Part shown: positions 17,924-27,115 of the stretch, piece after piece | Position numbering within the stretch: position 1 is the first letter of the stretch | Layout: every line of letters starts with the position of its first letter | Source of the DNA: Bryobacteraceae bacterium | GTDB lineage: Bacteria; Acidobacteriota; Terriglobia; Bryobacterales; Bryobacteraceae | DNA: 64,000 bases | Reading direction: 5' to 3' | Assembly (NCBI GenBank): GCA_030041495.1 | Contig: JASHNT010000064.1 | Coordinates: 40,923-104,922 of the forward strand | Made by a program: the position numbers and the translations under genes | The notes under the pieces: model-generated | Databases searched by the model: none | What the model was told of the DNA's origin: nothing | What the model saw: only the letters and a program-made list of their open reading frames with translations

Positions 17924-18987
17924 GCAATGAACGGATTCCGGTTGGGATTCTGGGCGCCACGGGAATGGTTGGCCAGGAGTTTGTTAGCTTTTTGCGCGAC
18001 CACCCCTGGTTCGATTTGACCTGGCTCGGCGCAAGCGACCGCTCGGCCGGCAAGCCGTATCACGAGGCGACCGTGTGGAGACTGGGCGGTGAGACTCCGG
18101 CCTACGTGCGCGACATCGTGGTTTCGGAGTCCAAACCGGCGCATGGAACAAAGCACGCGCTCAAACTGGTGTTCTCGGCGATGGACGCGTCCGTGGCGAC
18201 TGAAATCGAGCAGGCGTTCGCTTCCGCGGGGCACATTATCGTTTCCAATTCACGGAACCATCGCATGGACCCGGATGTCCCGCTGCTGGTGCCGGAGATC
18301 AACGCGGATCATCTGAAGCTCATTGATGTTCAACAGAAGCAGCGCGGCTGGAAGGGGCAGATTGTCACCAATCCGAACTGTTCCACCGTCGTGCTGGTGA
18401 TGGCTCTGGCGGCGTTGAAGCCGTTCGGCATCAAGCGCGTGATCGTGACCACCATGCAGGCGATCTCCGGCGCTGGGTATCCCGGCGTCGCTTCCATGGA
18501 CATCAATGCCAACGTGGTTCCGTTTATCGGCGGCGAGGAAGAGAAAATGCAGCAGGAAACGCAGAAAATCCTGGGCGATTTTACCGGCGCAGCGATCGAG
18601 CCGCTGGCGGCCAAGGTGAGCGCGCACTGCAATCGCGTGCCGGTGGTGGACGGGCACACGATTACGGTTTCGGTGGAGCTGGAAAAGAAGCCATCGGAAT
18701 CCGAGGTTCTGGCTGCGTGGCGAGCCTGGCGCGGGGAGCCGCAGCGCAAGGGACTGCCGAGCGCTCCGCCGTGCCCGGTGATCTACGTGCACGAAAAAGA
18801 CCGTCCACAGCCGCGTAGAGATGTCGAGCGGGAAAACGGAATGGCCGTGTTTGTGGGGCGCTTGCGCAAATGCCCGGTGCTGGATTACAAGTTCGTCGCG
18901 CTGGGCCACAACACGGTGCGCGGGGCGGCGGGCGCCGCCGTGCTGAATGCGGAGGTCATGAAAGCCGAGGGGTATCTCGACCGATGA
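17920..18987 (+). CDS. asd: Aspartate-semialdehyde dehydrogenase
   Basis: A 355-residue NADPH-dependent enzyme making aspartate semialdehyde from aspartyl phosphate, the second step of the lysine/threonine/methionine pathway. The nucleotide-binding loop GATGMVGQ is at residues 12-19. The catalytic cysteine is Cys154 in NPNCST, followed by the substrate-binding [10 protein letters not shown] near 184-193. The sequence is closer to the archaeal/fungal-type enzyme than to the enterobacterial one. It overlaps the M20 gene by four bases and lysC by four (ATGA at 18984-18987), showing translational coupling. Confidence 0.93.
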   Translation: MSNERIPVGILGATGMVGQEFVSFLRDHPWFDLTWLGASDRSAGKPYHEATVWRLGGETPAYVRDIVVSESKPAHGTKHALKLVFSAMDASVATEIEQAFASAGHIIVSNSRNHRMDPDVPLLVPEINADHLKLIDVQQKQRGWKGQIVTNPNCSTVVLVMALAALKPFGIKRVIVTTMQAISGAGYPGVASMDINANVVPFIGGEEEKMQQETQKILGDFTGAAIEPLAAKVSAHCNRVPVVDGHTITVSVELEKKPSESEVLAAWRAWRGEPQRKGLPSAPPCPVIYVHEKDRPQPRRDVERENGMAVFVGRLRKCPVLDYKFVALGHNTVRGAAGAAVLNAEVMKAEGYLDR

Positions 18988-20333
18988 TCGTGATGAAGTT
19001 CGGCGGCACGTCCGTTGAATCCGCGGAAGCGATCCGGCGTGTGGCGGGCATCGTGCGGGAGCGGCTGGCGCAGCGACCTGTTGTCGTCGTCTCGGCGATG
19101 GGTAAGACCACGAACAAGCTGCTTGAGATCGCCAACATGGCGGTTGGAGGCGACGCCAGGACGAGTGTGCTTGGCATCTTGGGAGTGCTGCGGGACTTTC
19201 ACCTGGAGCAAGCCGCGGCATTGGGCATTGAGGATAGCCTCAACAAGGTGCCATTCGGGATCACGGCCACGTTCAAGGAGCTGAAGCAACTCATTGAGGC
19301 TCTAGTGGTGATGCGGGAGTTGACGCCTCGCCTGATCGACACGATCTCCGCATACGGCGAACGACTCTCGAGCCTAGTCGTTTCGGCAGCATTCAATCGG
19401 CTTGGCGTGCCATCCCTTCATTTCGATGCTCGCAGTGTGATCAAGACCGATGCTCGTCACACGCAGGCGGCGCCGTTACTTAAGGAAACATACGAGCAGC
19501 TTCGGATTAGCGTCCCATCAGTGGTCCAGAGCGGCTCAGTCCCTGTGATGGGTGGATTTATCGGGTCGACGCTCGACGGAGTCACCACGACGCTGGGCCG
19601 CGGAGGGTCGGATTATTCGGCGTCGATTGTCGGAGCCGGCATCGGCGCGGAAGAAATTCAAATCTGGACGGACGTCGACGGCATGCTGACGGCTGACCCG
19701 ACCATTCTTCCCGGCGGTCATCGCGTGGAGACGTGCTCCTTCGCCGAGGCTGCGGAATTGGCGTATTTCGGCGCGAAGGTGCTGCATCCAGCCACGGTTC
19801 TTCCGGCGATCGAAAAGAATATCCCGGTACGGATTCTCAATTCGCGCCGGCCGGAGGTCGCAGGCACGCTGATCGTTTCCAACCCACCTCCATCAGACAA
19901 GCCGATCTGTTCCATCGCGTGCAAGCGCAACATCACGCTGGTCAATATCGTGAGTTCGCGCATGCTGATGACGCACGGTTTTTTGCGCCGTATCTTTGAA
20001 GTGTTCGACCGGCACCAGACCTCGGTCGACATGCTGGCGACGTCGGAAGTCAGCGTGTCGTTGACCGTGGACAACACACGCGCGCTGGACGCGATTCGCA
20101 GCGAGATTGAAAGCTTCGCAGAGATGACGGCTGAAAAAGATCACGCGATTGTGTGCCTGGTGGGCGAAAACATTCGCGGCTGCCCGCAAGTTTCGGCGCG
20201 CGTGTTCTCGGCGCTCGGCGGCACCAAGACGCGCATGGTTTCGCAAGGGGCATCGCAGCTCAACATCAGCCTGGTAGTGGCTGCCGCAGACCTGGTGCGC
20301 GCGGTAGAATCGCTCCACAGTGAGTTTTTTTAG
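18984..20333 (+). CDS. lysC: Aspartate kinase
   Basis: A 449-residue monofunctional aspartokinase phosphorylating aspartate with ATP. The start [13 protein letters not shown] is fixed by the ATGA overlap with asd; an in-frame upstream extension would run inside asd. The kinase signature KFGGTSV is at the N-terminus, the aspartate and ATP region GRGGSDYSASIVG is near 197-209, and tandem ACT domains run from about 310 to the end (SVDMLATSEVSVSLTVDN). ACT domains imply feedback inhibition, probably by lysine or threonine. It sits in the DAP operon, 15 bases before dapB. Confidence 0.95.
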   Translation: MIVMKFGGTSVESAEAIRRVAGIVRERLAQRPVVVVSAMGKTTNKLLEIANMAVGGDARTSVLGILGVLRDFHLEQAAALGIEDSLNKVPFGITATFKELKQLIEALVVMRELTPRLIDTISAYGERLSSLVVSAAFNRLGVPSLHFDARSVIKTDARHTQAAPLLKETYEQLRISVPSVVQSGSVPVMGGFIGSTLDGVTTTLGRGGSDYSASIVGAGIGAEEIQIWTDVDGMLTADPTILPGGHRVETCSFAEAAELAYFGAKVLHPATVLPAIEKNIPVRILNSRRPEVAGTLIVSNPPPSDKPICSIACKRNITLVNIVSSRMLMTHGFLRRIFEVFDRHQTSVDMLATSEVSVSLTVDNTRALDAIRSEIESFAEMTAEKDHAIVCLVGENIRGCPQVSARVFSALGGTKTRMVSQGASQLNISLVVAAADLVRAVESLHSEFF

Positions 20334-20348
20334 GCGGGAGTTCTTCAC

Positions 20349-21023
20349 TTGAAACTGGCTATTGTCGGGTACGGAAAGATGGGACGCCTCATCGAACAGC
20401 TTGCGCCGGAGTACGGGTTCATAGTTCACGCCAAACTCGATTTGAATGACGACTTGCGCAAAGCCGGTGGCGCGGAGGTCGCGGTGGAATTTACCGCGCC
20501 GGGCGCGGTCGCGCGCAATGTGGAGACTCTCGCGGCGCTGGGAGTGCCGGTGGTGGTGGGCACTACGGGCTGGCCGGAACAGATGGAACGGGTGCGCGCC
20601 GCCTCACAACGGTACCGCATCGGCGTGGTGTGGAGTCCGAATTTTTCGATCGGCGTGAACGTTTTTATTCGCGTGGTGAGGGAAGCGGCGAGACTACTCG
20701 AAAGCGAGCCACAATACGGCGCATGGGCGTGGGAAATTCACCATCACACCAAGAAGGACGCGCCTTCAGGAACGCTGTTGAAGCTGGTGGATGAAATGGA
20801 GGCGGCCGGGTATTCGCATCCGATTGACACCAGCGCAAATCGCGCCGGGGCGCATCCGGGCACGCATGAAATCGGCTTCGATTCCAGCGCGGACACCATC
20901 ACGCTGCGGCATACGGCCCGGTCGCGCGAAGGTTTTGCGCGGGGCGCATTGAAAGCCGCGCAGTGGGTTCCCGGCAAGTTCGGAGTGTTCAAGTTCGAAG
21001 ACGTTTTGTTCGGCAAGGAGTAG
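20349..21023 (+). CDS. dapB: 4-hydroxy-tetrahydrodipicolinate reductase
   Basis: A 224-residue NAD(P)H-dependent reductase of the diaminopimelate pathway. The nucleotide-binding loop GYGKMG is at residues 7-12, GTTGW near 76, and the catalytic histidine/lysine segment is HHHTKKDAPSGT near 131-142. It is shorter than the E. coli enzyme (about 273), mostly because of a compact Rossmann domain, which is common outside Proteobacteria. The start is TTG at 20349 with GGGAG at 20336-20340. It lies between lysC and dapA, six bases from dapA. Confidence 0.93.
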   Translation: MKLAIVGYGKMGRLIEQLAPEYGFIVHAKLDLNDDLRKAGGAEVAVEFTAPGAVARNVETLAALGVPVVVGTTGWPEQMERVRAASQRYRIGVVWSPNFSIGVNVFIRVVREAARLLESEPQYGAWAWEIHHHTKKDAPSGTLLKLVDEMEAAGYSHPIDTSANRAGAHPGTHEIGFDSSADTITLRHTARSREGFARGALKAAQWVPGKFGVFKFEDVLFGKE

Positions 21024-21029
21024 AGACTT

Positions 21030-21932
21030 ATGTTCACGGGTTGCGGTACTGCGTTAGTTACTCCATTCCGTAGCGACGGCTCGCTGGATGAAGCGGCGCT
21101 GCGTAAGTTGGTCCGGCGGCAGATCGAAGCCGGCATCACTTTTCTTGCTCCGTGCGGGACCACGGGCGAAAGTCCGACGTTGAAGCGCGCGGAGCATCTG
21201 CGTGTGGTGGAGATCACGCTGGAAGAAGCCAAGGGCAAAGTTCCGGTAGCGGCAGGAGCCGGAGGGTACAACACGGCGGAGGTGATCGAGCTGGCGCAGG
21301 AGCTGCTCAAGTTGGGCGCCGACGGCCTGCTTTCCGTGACGCCGTACTACAACAAGCCTACGCAGGAGGGTGTGTACCAGCACTACAAAGCGATTGCGAA
21401 GGCGGTGCCGCTGCCGGTCATCGTCTACAGCGTGCAGGGCCGCACGGGCTGCAACGTGGAGTCGGCGACAATGAAGCGCCTGGCGGAGATCGATAACATC
21501 GTGGCCATCAAAGAAGCCTCCGGCAACATCGGGCAGATGGCGCAGATGGCGCACCAGCTTCCGGAGCGCATCAATATTTTGTGCGGCGACGATGCGATCA
21601 CCATTCCGCTGATTTCGCTCGGCGGGCGCGGGGTGATTTCAGTGGTATCGAATCAGGTTCCGGCGGAGATGACGCACCTCGCGCGGCTCGCGCTCGCGGG
21701 TGATTTCGCGGGAGCGCGCGCGATGCAACGGAAATGGCTGCCGCTGATGGAAGTGAATTTCGTCGAGTCGAATCCGATTCCGGTCAAGGCGGCGATGGCG
21801 ATCATGGGACTGCTGGAGCCGGTGTGGCGCTTGCCGCTGGTGCCTCCATCAGAAGCCAATCGCGCGAAGATCGAGGCGGTGCTGAAGGCCTGCGGCCTTC
21901 TCGCCGGGGCGCGGAGCACGCATGCAGACTGA
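21030..21932 (+). CDS. dapA: 4-hydroxy-tetrahydrodipicolinate synthase
   Basis: A 300-residue TIM-barrel lyase condensing pyruvate with aspartate semialdehyde. The Schiff-base lysine is Lys161 in AIKEASGN, the pyruvate-binding loop is GTTGESPTL near 45-53, and the catalytic tyrosine region is TPYYNKP near 107-113. Its length equals the family norm. It overlaps dapD by 11 bases, so the two are probably translationally coupled. Confidence 0.95.
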   Translation: MFTGCGTALVTPFRSDGSLDEAALRKLVRRQIEAGITFLAPCGTTGESPTLKRAEHLRVVEITLEEAKGKVPVAAGAGGYNTAEVIELAQELLKLGADGLLSVTPYYNKPTQEGVYQHYKAIAKAVPLPVIVYSVQGRTGCNVESATMKRLAEIDNIVAIKEASGNIGQMAQMAHQLPERINILCGDDAITIPLISLGGRGVISVVSNQVPAEMTHLARLALAGDFAGARAMQRKWLPLMEVNFVESNPIPVKAAMAIMGLLEPVWRLPLVPPSEANRAKIEAVLKACGLLAGARSTHAD

Positions 21933-22758
21933 GATCGAGCAGTTGTTCGAGAAGAAAGCGGGCACATTTACCGAACAGGATTTCGAGCTTTTTGCGCAAT
22001 TTAAAGCCGCGCTGAACGCAGGCAAAGTGCGCTCCGCGGAGCCGGATGCCTCGGCGCGCAGCGGATGGCGCGTGAACACCTGGGTAAAGAAAGGAATCCT
22101 GGCCGGATTGCGCATGGGGACGATGGTCAGCATGTCGCCCGATCCGATGCGGCTTCCGATGTTCGACAAGTCGACGTTCCCCACCAAACGCTTGGGGCCG
22201 GGCGACGGAGTCCGGATGGTGCCGGGAGGGTCGAGCGTCCGCGACGGCTGCTTTATCGGCAAAGGCGTGATCTGTATGCCTCCGATGTACATCAACGCAG
22301 GGAGTTGGGTGGGCGACAGTACGGTGGTCGATTCGCATGCGCTGATCGGGAGCTGCGCGCAGATCGGGGACAACTGCCACATCTCGGCCGCGGCGCAGAT
22401 TGGCGGCGTGCTGGAGCCGGTGGGGCTGCTGCCGGTGATTGTCGAAGACGAAGCCGTGGTCGGCGGCAACTGCGGAGTGTACGAAGGCACGGTGGTGAAG
22501 CGGCGCGCAGTGCTGGGCAGTGGAACGATTCTCACTCGCTCGACTCCGGTTTACGATATCGTCCGCGGCAAGGTGTATCGCGCCACGGATGACGAGCCGC
22601 TGGTGATTCCGGAAGAGGCAGTGGTCGTCGCGGGCTCGCGCGCGATCTCGCATGGACCGGGGAAGGACTGGGGGATCTCGCTATACACGCCGGTGATCGT
22701 GAAGTATCGTGACAGCAAGACGGACTCGAGGGTGCAGTTGGAGGACTTCTTGCGCTGA
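21922..22758 (+). CDS. dapD: Tetrahydrodipicolinate N-succinyltransferase
   Basis: A 278-residue left-handed beta-helix acyltransferase that transfers succinyl from succinyl-CoA to tetrahydrodipicolinate. The N-terminal helical domain (1-95) is followed by hexapeptide repeats, including DGCFIGKGVICMPPMYINAG near 108-130 and AQIGGVLEPVG. It marks the succinylase branch of DAP synthesis and so implies a DapE activity, consistent with the M20 enzyme at the operon head. Its TGA overlaps the ATG of the next small ORF. Confidence 0.93.
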   Translation: MQTEIEQLFEKKAGTFTEQDFELFAQFKAALNAGKVRSAEPDASARSGWRVNTWVKKGILAGLRMGTMVSMSPDPMRLPMFDKSTFPTKRLGPGDGVRMVPGGSSVRDGCFIGKGVICMPPMYINAGSWVGDSTVVDSHALIGSCAQIGDNCHISAAAQIGGVLEPVGLLPVIVEDEAVVGGNCGVYEGTVVKRRAVLGSGTILTRSTPVYDIVRGKVYRATDDEPLVIPEEAVVVAGSRAISHGPGKDWGISLYTPVIVKYRDSKTDSRVQLEDFLR

Positions 22759-22862
22759 TGCGAGTCACTCCTATCTTTGCCGCGATTCTCACCGACGTGC
22801 AGTTCTGGGTGCCGCTAGCGGTGCTGGCCGGCGGCATCGCGCTGCTGGCGATTTTGAAGTGA
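22758..22862 (+). CDS. 34-residue single-helix membrane peptide in the DAP operon
   Basis: A short frame that begins on the last base of the dapD stop (TGATG) and whose own TGA overlaps the GTG of the next gene (GTGA). The peptide starts MRVTPIFAAILTD and continues with a hydrophobic helix (WVPLAVLAGGIALLAIL) ending in a lysine. It is the only reading frame that keeps the chain of stop-start overlaps unbroken from asd to the transporter. It could be a small regulator or subunit of the adjacent transporter, or a coupling ORF that hands ribosomes on. I know of no named family. Confidence 0.6.
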   Translation: MRVTPIFAAILTDVQFWVPLAVLAGGIALLAILK

Positions 22863-24127
22863 GCTCGGCGCGCGCACTGCACCGGCTAGGAGTGGCCTGC
22901 GGGCTTGCCGCCGGAGCTTGGCTGGGCATGGCGAACGCTCCGGCGAAGTTGGTCAGCGCCGGTTTCTCTCCGTACCTGATTTCGCTGGGGATGGTGGCCG
23001 GCGTGTTTGTCGCGCGCTGGACCGTGCCGCCGCTGGTCAAGGGCAGCGCTTATGTGTGGCGTGATCTTGCCGAAAAACCGCATTTGATCGTCTGGGCGAT
23101 TCTGGCGGGGATGTGCTGGGCGGTGGCCAACACGCTGACCGTTTTTGCGATTCGCGACGTGGGGCTCTCCGTCGCGTTTCCTCTGTGGAATGCGAACAGC
23201 CTGGTGGGATTGTTTTGGGGCTGGGCGCTGTTTGGCGAGTTGCGCGGGGCGGGCGCGCGGAATTGGCTGAAAGTGCTGGGAGGAACGGCGGCGATCGTCG
23301 CGGGAGCCTGCGTGCTTGCGTACGCGACTTCGCAACAGAGCGAGGCTCCGGCGCGGCAGGTAGTGCAGGGGATCGGCGCGGCGCTGGGAGCGGCCGCTTT
23401 GTGGGGCACGATGTACGTGCCGTATCGCAAGGCTTACATCAGTGGGTTGAATCCGCTTTCCTTCGTCACGGTGTTCACGTTCGGCGAACTGGGGACGGTG
23501 CTGGCGCTGGCTCTGGCGTTCGACGGAGGAACGCGAGAGCTGGGCGCCGAGCTCACACGGGCGCGGCCGGTGCTGTTCTGGCTGTTTCTGGGAGGATTCT
23601 GCTGGGTGCTGGGCGATCTGTTCCAACAGTACGCGGCGAAGTATCTCGGCATCGGGCGAGGCATTCCGCTTTCCAACACGAATCAACTGTGGGGTCTGGC
23701 ATGGGGTGCGCTGGTGTTCGGCGAACTGGCGGGAAAAGGCGCCGAGGCGCAAGCGCTGGTGGTGGCCGGATCTGCGCTAATGATCGCCGGCGCCGTGGCG
23801 ATAGGTTTCGCGGAGCCGGGTGAAGCCGAGCGCGCCTCGTGGGATCTGGCGATGGGGCGGGAGTGTGATCGCTACGGCATGGACGTAAGACGGGTCGCGG
23901 CGCAGGTGCACGGCGAGGACTTCATGGACCGGGCAGCAAGTCAGAGGCACCGGAGGGAGTGGGTGCTGGTCGCGGCAGCCGCTGGCATGTTCGTGTGGCT
24001 GGCGATGGGAACCAAAGGGCAGCCGCTGGCGATCGATATGCCATGGCTGATCGCGCTGGCCGCGGCATCCGTCGCCGTCCTGGTAGGGTGCGCGCGAATG
24101 CTGTGGCGCGTGACGCGTTTTTCCTAG
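22859..24127 (+). CDS. DMT-superfamily transporter (GRP/RhaT-like), ten helices
   Basis: A 422-residue membrane protein with two five-helix repeats, resembling glucose/rhamnose-type (GRP) members of the drug/metabolite superfamily. N-terminal features are GAWLGMANAP and, in the first repeat, LWNANSLVGLFWGWALFGE; the second repeat has PLSNTNQLWGLAWGALVFGE. The last 70 residues form an extra amphipathic stretch and one or two helices. The GTG at 22859 overlaps the preceding peptide's stop. Place in the operon suggests movement of a lysine/DAP-related metabolite, but the family mostly carries sugars, so the substrate is open. Confidence 0.78.
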   Translation: MSSARALHRLGVACGLAAGAWLGMANAPAKLVSAGFSPYLISLGMVAGVFVARWTVPPLVKGSAYVWRDLAEKPHLIVWAILAGMCWAVANTLTVFAIRDVGLSVAFPLWNANSLVGLFWGWALFGELRGAGARNWLKVLGGTAAIVAGACVLAYATSQQSEAPARQVVQGIGAALGAAALWGTMYVPYRKAYISGLNPLSFVTVFTFGELGTVLALALAFDGGTRELGAELTRARPVLFWLFLGGFCWVLGDLFQQYAAKYLGIGRGIPLSNTNQLWGLAWGALVFGELAGKGAEAQALVVAGSALMIAGAVAIGFAEPGEAERASWDLAMGRECDRYGMDVRRVAAQVHGEDFMDRAASQRHRREWVLVAAAAGMFVWLAMGTKGQPLAIDMPWLIALAAASVAVLVGCARMLWRVTRFS

Positions 24128-24141
24128 CGGCGCGTCACGGG

Positions 24142-25560
24142 TCAGGAAGCCGCGTTGGCGCTTTTGGATTGTGCCAGGCGGTTGTACAGCGTGCGCAGAC
24201 TGATTCCCAGGATTTGCGCGGCGCGCTTGCGGTCATTGTTGACGCTGCGCAGCGTTTCCGCCATGTACTCACGCTCGACCTCATCCAGAGTGCGGCCCAG
24301 TTCGATGCGCACGGCGTGATCTTCCCGTTGAGGTGGAGCTGGCGAGGGCTCCAGCACGGCTTCGCCGCCGAGCTTCGGGAGATGGCGGGGAAGAACAAGA
24401 TCCTTCTGCGCGGTGATCACGGCCCACTCCAGGACATTGCGCAATTCACGGATATTGCCGGGCCAGGAGTGCGCCATCAAGCGCTGGAGTGCGTCGCGAT
24501 GCAGCGCCGCTACGGAGCATTCGTGCTTCTGGTTCAGCGTGTCGATGATCGCCTTGGCGATCTGCGGAAGGTCTTCTTTGCGCTGGCGCAAGGGAGGCAG
24601 ATGAATATGGAAGACGTTGAGCCGGTAGTACAGATCCTCGCGCAGCGATTTTTCGTGGAGCGAACCTTCCACCGGCCGGTTGGTGGCGGCCAGGATGCGG
24701 ACGTCCACGGGGATCTCCTCGGAGCCGCCCACGCGCCGCACTTTCGATTCCTCCAACGCGCGCAAAAGACGAGCCTGCATGCCCAGCGGCATTTCGCCGA
24801 TCTCGTCCAACAGCAGAGTTCCGCGGTTAGCCTGCTCGAAGCAGCCAAGGTGGCGGCCGGTAGCGCCGGTGAAGGCGCCTTTCTCATGCCCGAACAGCTC
24901 GCTTTCGATCAGGTCGCCCGGCACAGCCGCGCAGTTGATGCCGATGAACGGGCCGGCGCTGCGATGGCTCAGTCGATGGATGGCGCGCGCCACCATCTCC
25001 TTGCCGGTTCCGCTTTCGCCAGTGATCAGGACGGAAGCCTGCGTGGGCGCGACCCGTTGAATCAGCGCGAACACCTGCTGCATGGCGCGCGAAGAGCCCA
25101 CCATTTCTCCCAAAACGCCTTGGTGGCTTAATTCGCGCTGTAGCCGCGCCGTGCCACGGAACAGCTCGCCATACTTGATGGCGCGGTCCAGCAGCGAAGA
25201 AAGCATGGCAGGGGGCGCGGGCTTTTCCAGAAACCAGAACGCCTGCAGTTCATGCACAATGGTGACCGCCTGGCCGATGTCGCCGAAGCTGGTCATCACG
25301 ATTGCGGGCGTGAACTGGCCGCGGTCATTCAACGTGCGCAGCAGCTCGGCGCCGTCCATCCCGGGCATCCTCAAATCCGTGACGATGGTCGAGATGGGAA
25401 GCGCATCCAGCTTAGCCAGCGCTTCGCCGCCATCGGCCGCGGTCTCCACCGCATAACCGAGCGAAGACACAATACCAGCGACGGTGGAGCGATCCTGCTC
25501 CTCATCGTCGACCACCAGGACGGTCGGCGCTTCGGTCGGGCGGAATGGCATTAATTGCAT
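24142..25560 (-). CDS. NtrC-type sigma-54-dependent response regulator
   Basis: A 472-residue activator. It has an N-terminal receiver ([10 protein letters not shown], phospho-acceptor in [10 protein letters not shown]), a central AAA+ domain (GESGTGKE Walker A, sigma-54 contact loop [20 protein letters not shown]alker B) and a C-terminal Fis-type helix-turn-helix ([15 protein letters not shown]). The ATG at 25560 has AAGGT just upstream; a TTG seven codons earlier is the alternative. No kinase gene is adjacent and no convincing -24/-12 promoter is visible locally. It converges with the DAP operon's last gene, 15 bases apart. Confidence 0.93.
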   Translation of the reverse strand: MQLMPFRPTEAPTVLVVDDEEQDRSTVAGIVSSLGYAVETAADGGEALAKLDALPISTIVTDLRMPGMDGAELLRTLNDRGQFTPAIVMTSFGDIGQAVTIVHELQAFWFLEKPAPPAMLSSLLDRAIKYGELFRGTARLQRELSHQGVLGEMVGSSRAMQQVFALIQRVAPTQASVLITGESGTGKEMVARAIHRLSHRSAGPFIGINCAAVPGDLIESELFGHEKGAFTGATGRHLGCFEQANRGTLLLDEIGEMPLGMQARLLRALEESKVRRVGGSEEIPVDVRILAATNRPVEGSLHEKSLREDLYYRLNVFHIHLPPLRQRKEDLPQIAKAIIDTLNQKHECSVAALHRDALQRLMAHSWPGNIRELRNVLEWAVITAQKDLVLPRHLPKLGGEAVLEPSPAPPQREDHAVRIELGRTLDEVEREYMAETLRSVNNDRKRAAQILGISLRTLYNRLAQSKSANAAS

Positions 25561-25790
25561 TTTACCTTGCAGACCATGCAAAAAGTGTCAAATCTGCCTC
25601 AAGATTTGGTCAATGGAATCAGCATTCGGCCATGGCATGTAAAGGGCATCGACCTGCTGTTAGCAAGTGGCGGGCCTAAAATCGCGATGAAAGGGCGGAA
25701 CCAAGGGGAAAATCCGGAACACTGAAGGCGCGGTCTATCGTCGGGCGGTCATTCTGGCTAACCGCAACGACGAGCGATTTCGCCATGTGA

Positions 25791-26225
25791 CCGAATTCGC
25801 CGCCGGCGACGGCCATCGCCAAGCGAGTACTTCTTACCGGCCCGAGCCGTAGATTCCTTCAGCCCAGGAGCGCCCTTCGTTCGCAATGCATGCCGCGCCC
25901 CTTCGAAGGCGCGGAATCGGCGCGCCAGGTTGTTGAAGTCGGTTCGCGATCCGTGCCGCTGATCGTCGCCTGCGGCTTCGCCGTGGGTGTAGTGTTGTCG
26001 CTGCCCGCGCGCGTCTCTGTGACGCGCTTCGGCGCCGCGGCGATGATTCCCGCGCTGCTGACCATAGCGATGTTTCGTGAGATGGCGCCCCTGGTTTGCG
26101 GCCTGCTGATCTCCGGACGCGTGGGCGCGGGCATCGGTGCGGAGTTGGCCGGCATGCGCGTGACCGGGTAAATCGACGCGCTGGAGTCGATGGGCGCGGG
26201 CTCCTTCAAATACCTGGTGGTGACG
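25791..26225 (+). pseudogene. MlaE/YrbE-type lipid ABC permease remnant with in-frame TAA
   Basis: The frame encodes the hallmark core of MlaE-family permeases: SVPLIVACGFAVGVVLSLP, then RFGAAAMIPALLTIAMFREMAP, GRVGAGIGAELAGMRVT, a TAA at 26169-26171, then IDALESMGAGSFKYLVV. The stop lies where the family normally has Gln or Glu between MRVT and IDAL, so a single C-to-T change of CAA would explain it. The N-terminal part (before a TGA at 25788-25790) and the last third of the family are absent; after about 26225 the frame loses similarity. No ABC ATPase or Mce gene is nearby. A decayed fragment. Confidence 0.75.
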
Positions 26226-26341
26226 GGCGAGATTCCGCTGGAGGATTCGCCGCCGGAAGCGAGCGGTAAGAAGCATTGGGACGGCGTTTCGCTGGTGTTA
26301 TTGCCCTGGAGATTCCGGCCGCGGGCCTTTCGCAGGAGTGG

Positions 26342-27112
26342 CTATTGCCCGAACAAGCGCAGGCGGAACGAGTAGCCCAATCCGATGAAATGATCCACCG
26401 TGGCCGAGGAAAGGCCCACTCCGGCGTGCAGGTCCACTTGCTGTGATGGCGTGAGCTTGTAGGCCGTGCCGAAGTGAAGCAGATGGCGCGGTCCGCCGCG
26501 CTCGGCAAAGTCTCCCGCATATTCGACGAACGCATCCCACGCGCGGCTCAATTGCCGGTCGATGAGGAACGTGGCCTCGCCGGTCGTGTTGCGGCGGCCT
26601 CGATCGGTCAGCCAATACACCGAGAGCATTCCGGCTACGGTCCAGTTGGACGACAACGCGCGGGACCAGGGAAGCTGAACGAAGGGATCGTAGCCGTGGC
26701 TGGAGACGGAGGGCGCGCCGGTAGGTAAGCTGAGTGAGGCGACAAACGAAACGTCGAATCCGCCCGGAGTGGGTCCAAGCTGCTGCTTCACCCCGATGGC
26801 CATGTCCCCAAAGCCGGAGCCGCCGAGGCCCGATCCGAGGGGCCCGAAATAATCCGGAACAATCAGACGAAGTTCTGTTTTCGGTGCTACGCCCAAGCGC
26901 AGCCAGGTTTCAGGACCGTCAAGAGTGCTTTGTCCCTGGCTGACTGTCTCGGCGAAGCCGTTCTCGGCTTGCAGAGTTCCAAACGGAACAACGATGCTTG
27001 AATCGGTGACGGCGGGGCGGTCGGTGGCGATGGGGGGTGGCGCCGGATCGTCCGCGGAGGCGGGGCGGGAGCCGAACAAGAGAATGAGGGATGCGGCGAG
27101 TGGAAGTTTCAC
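26342..27112 (-). CDS. Predicted outer-membrane beta-barrel protein
   Basis: A 256-residue protein with a signal peptide (MKLPLAASLILLFGSRPASA) and alternating polar/hydrophobic strands, including GTLQAENGFAET, TWLRLGVAPKTELRLIVPDY, FGDMAIGVKQQL and a final FIGLGYSFRLRLFG typical of outer-membrane barrels. The N-terminal pattern ITDRPAVTDSS is seen in transporter-like barrels of the phenol-degradation (MetA) family, to which I tentatively assign it. It begins three bases after the kdpA stop, so it is probably cotranscribed. Cargo unknown. Confidence 0.72.
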   Translation of the reverse strand: MKLPLAASLILLFGSRPASADDPAPPPIATDRPAVTDSSIVVPFGTLQAENGFAETVSQGQSTLDGPETWLRLGVAPKTELRLIVPDYFGPLGSGLGGSGFGDMAIGVKQQLGPTPGGFDVSFVASLSLPTGAPSVSSHGYDPFVQLPWSRALSSNWTVAGMLSVYWLTDRGRRNTTGEATFLIDRQLSRAWDAFVEYAGDFAERGGPRHLLHFGTAYKLTPSQQVDLHAGVGLSSATVDHFIGLGYSFRLRLFGQ

Positions 27113-27115
27113 GAG

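Noticed and set aside
25540..25562. Sigma-54-like TGGCA..TTGCA near the start of the NtrC-type gene
   Set aside because: The GG and GC dinucleotides are separated by eight bases instead of ten, so it does not meet the -24/-12 spacing.
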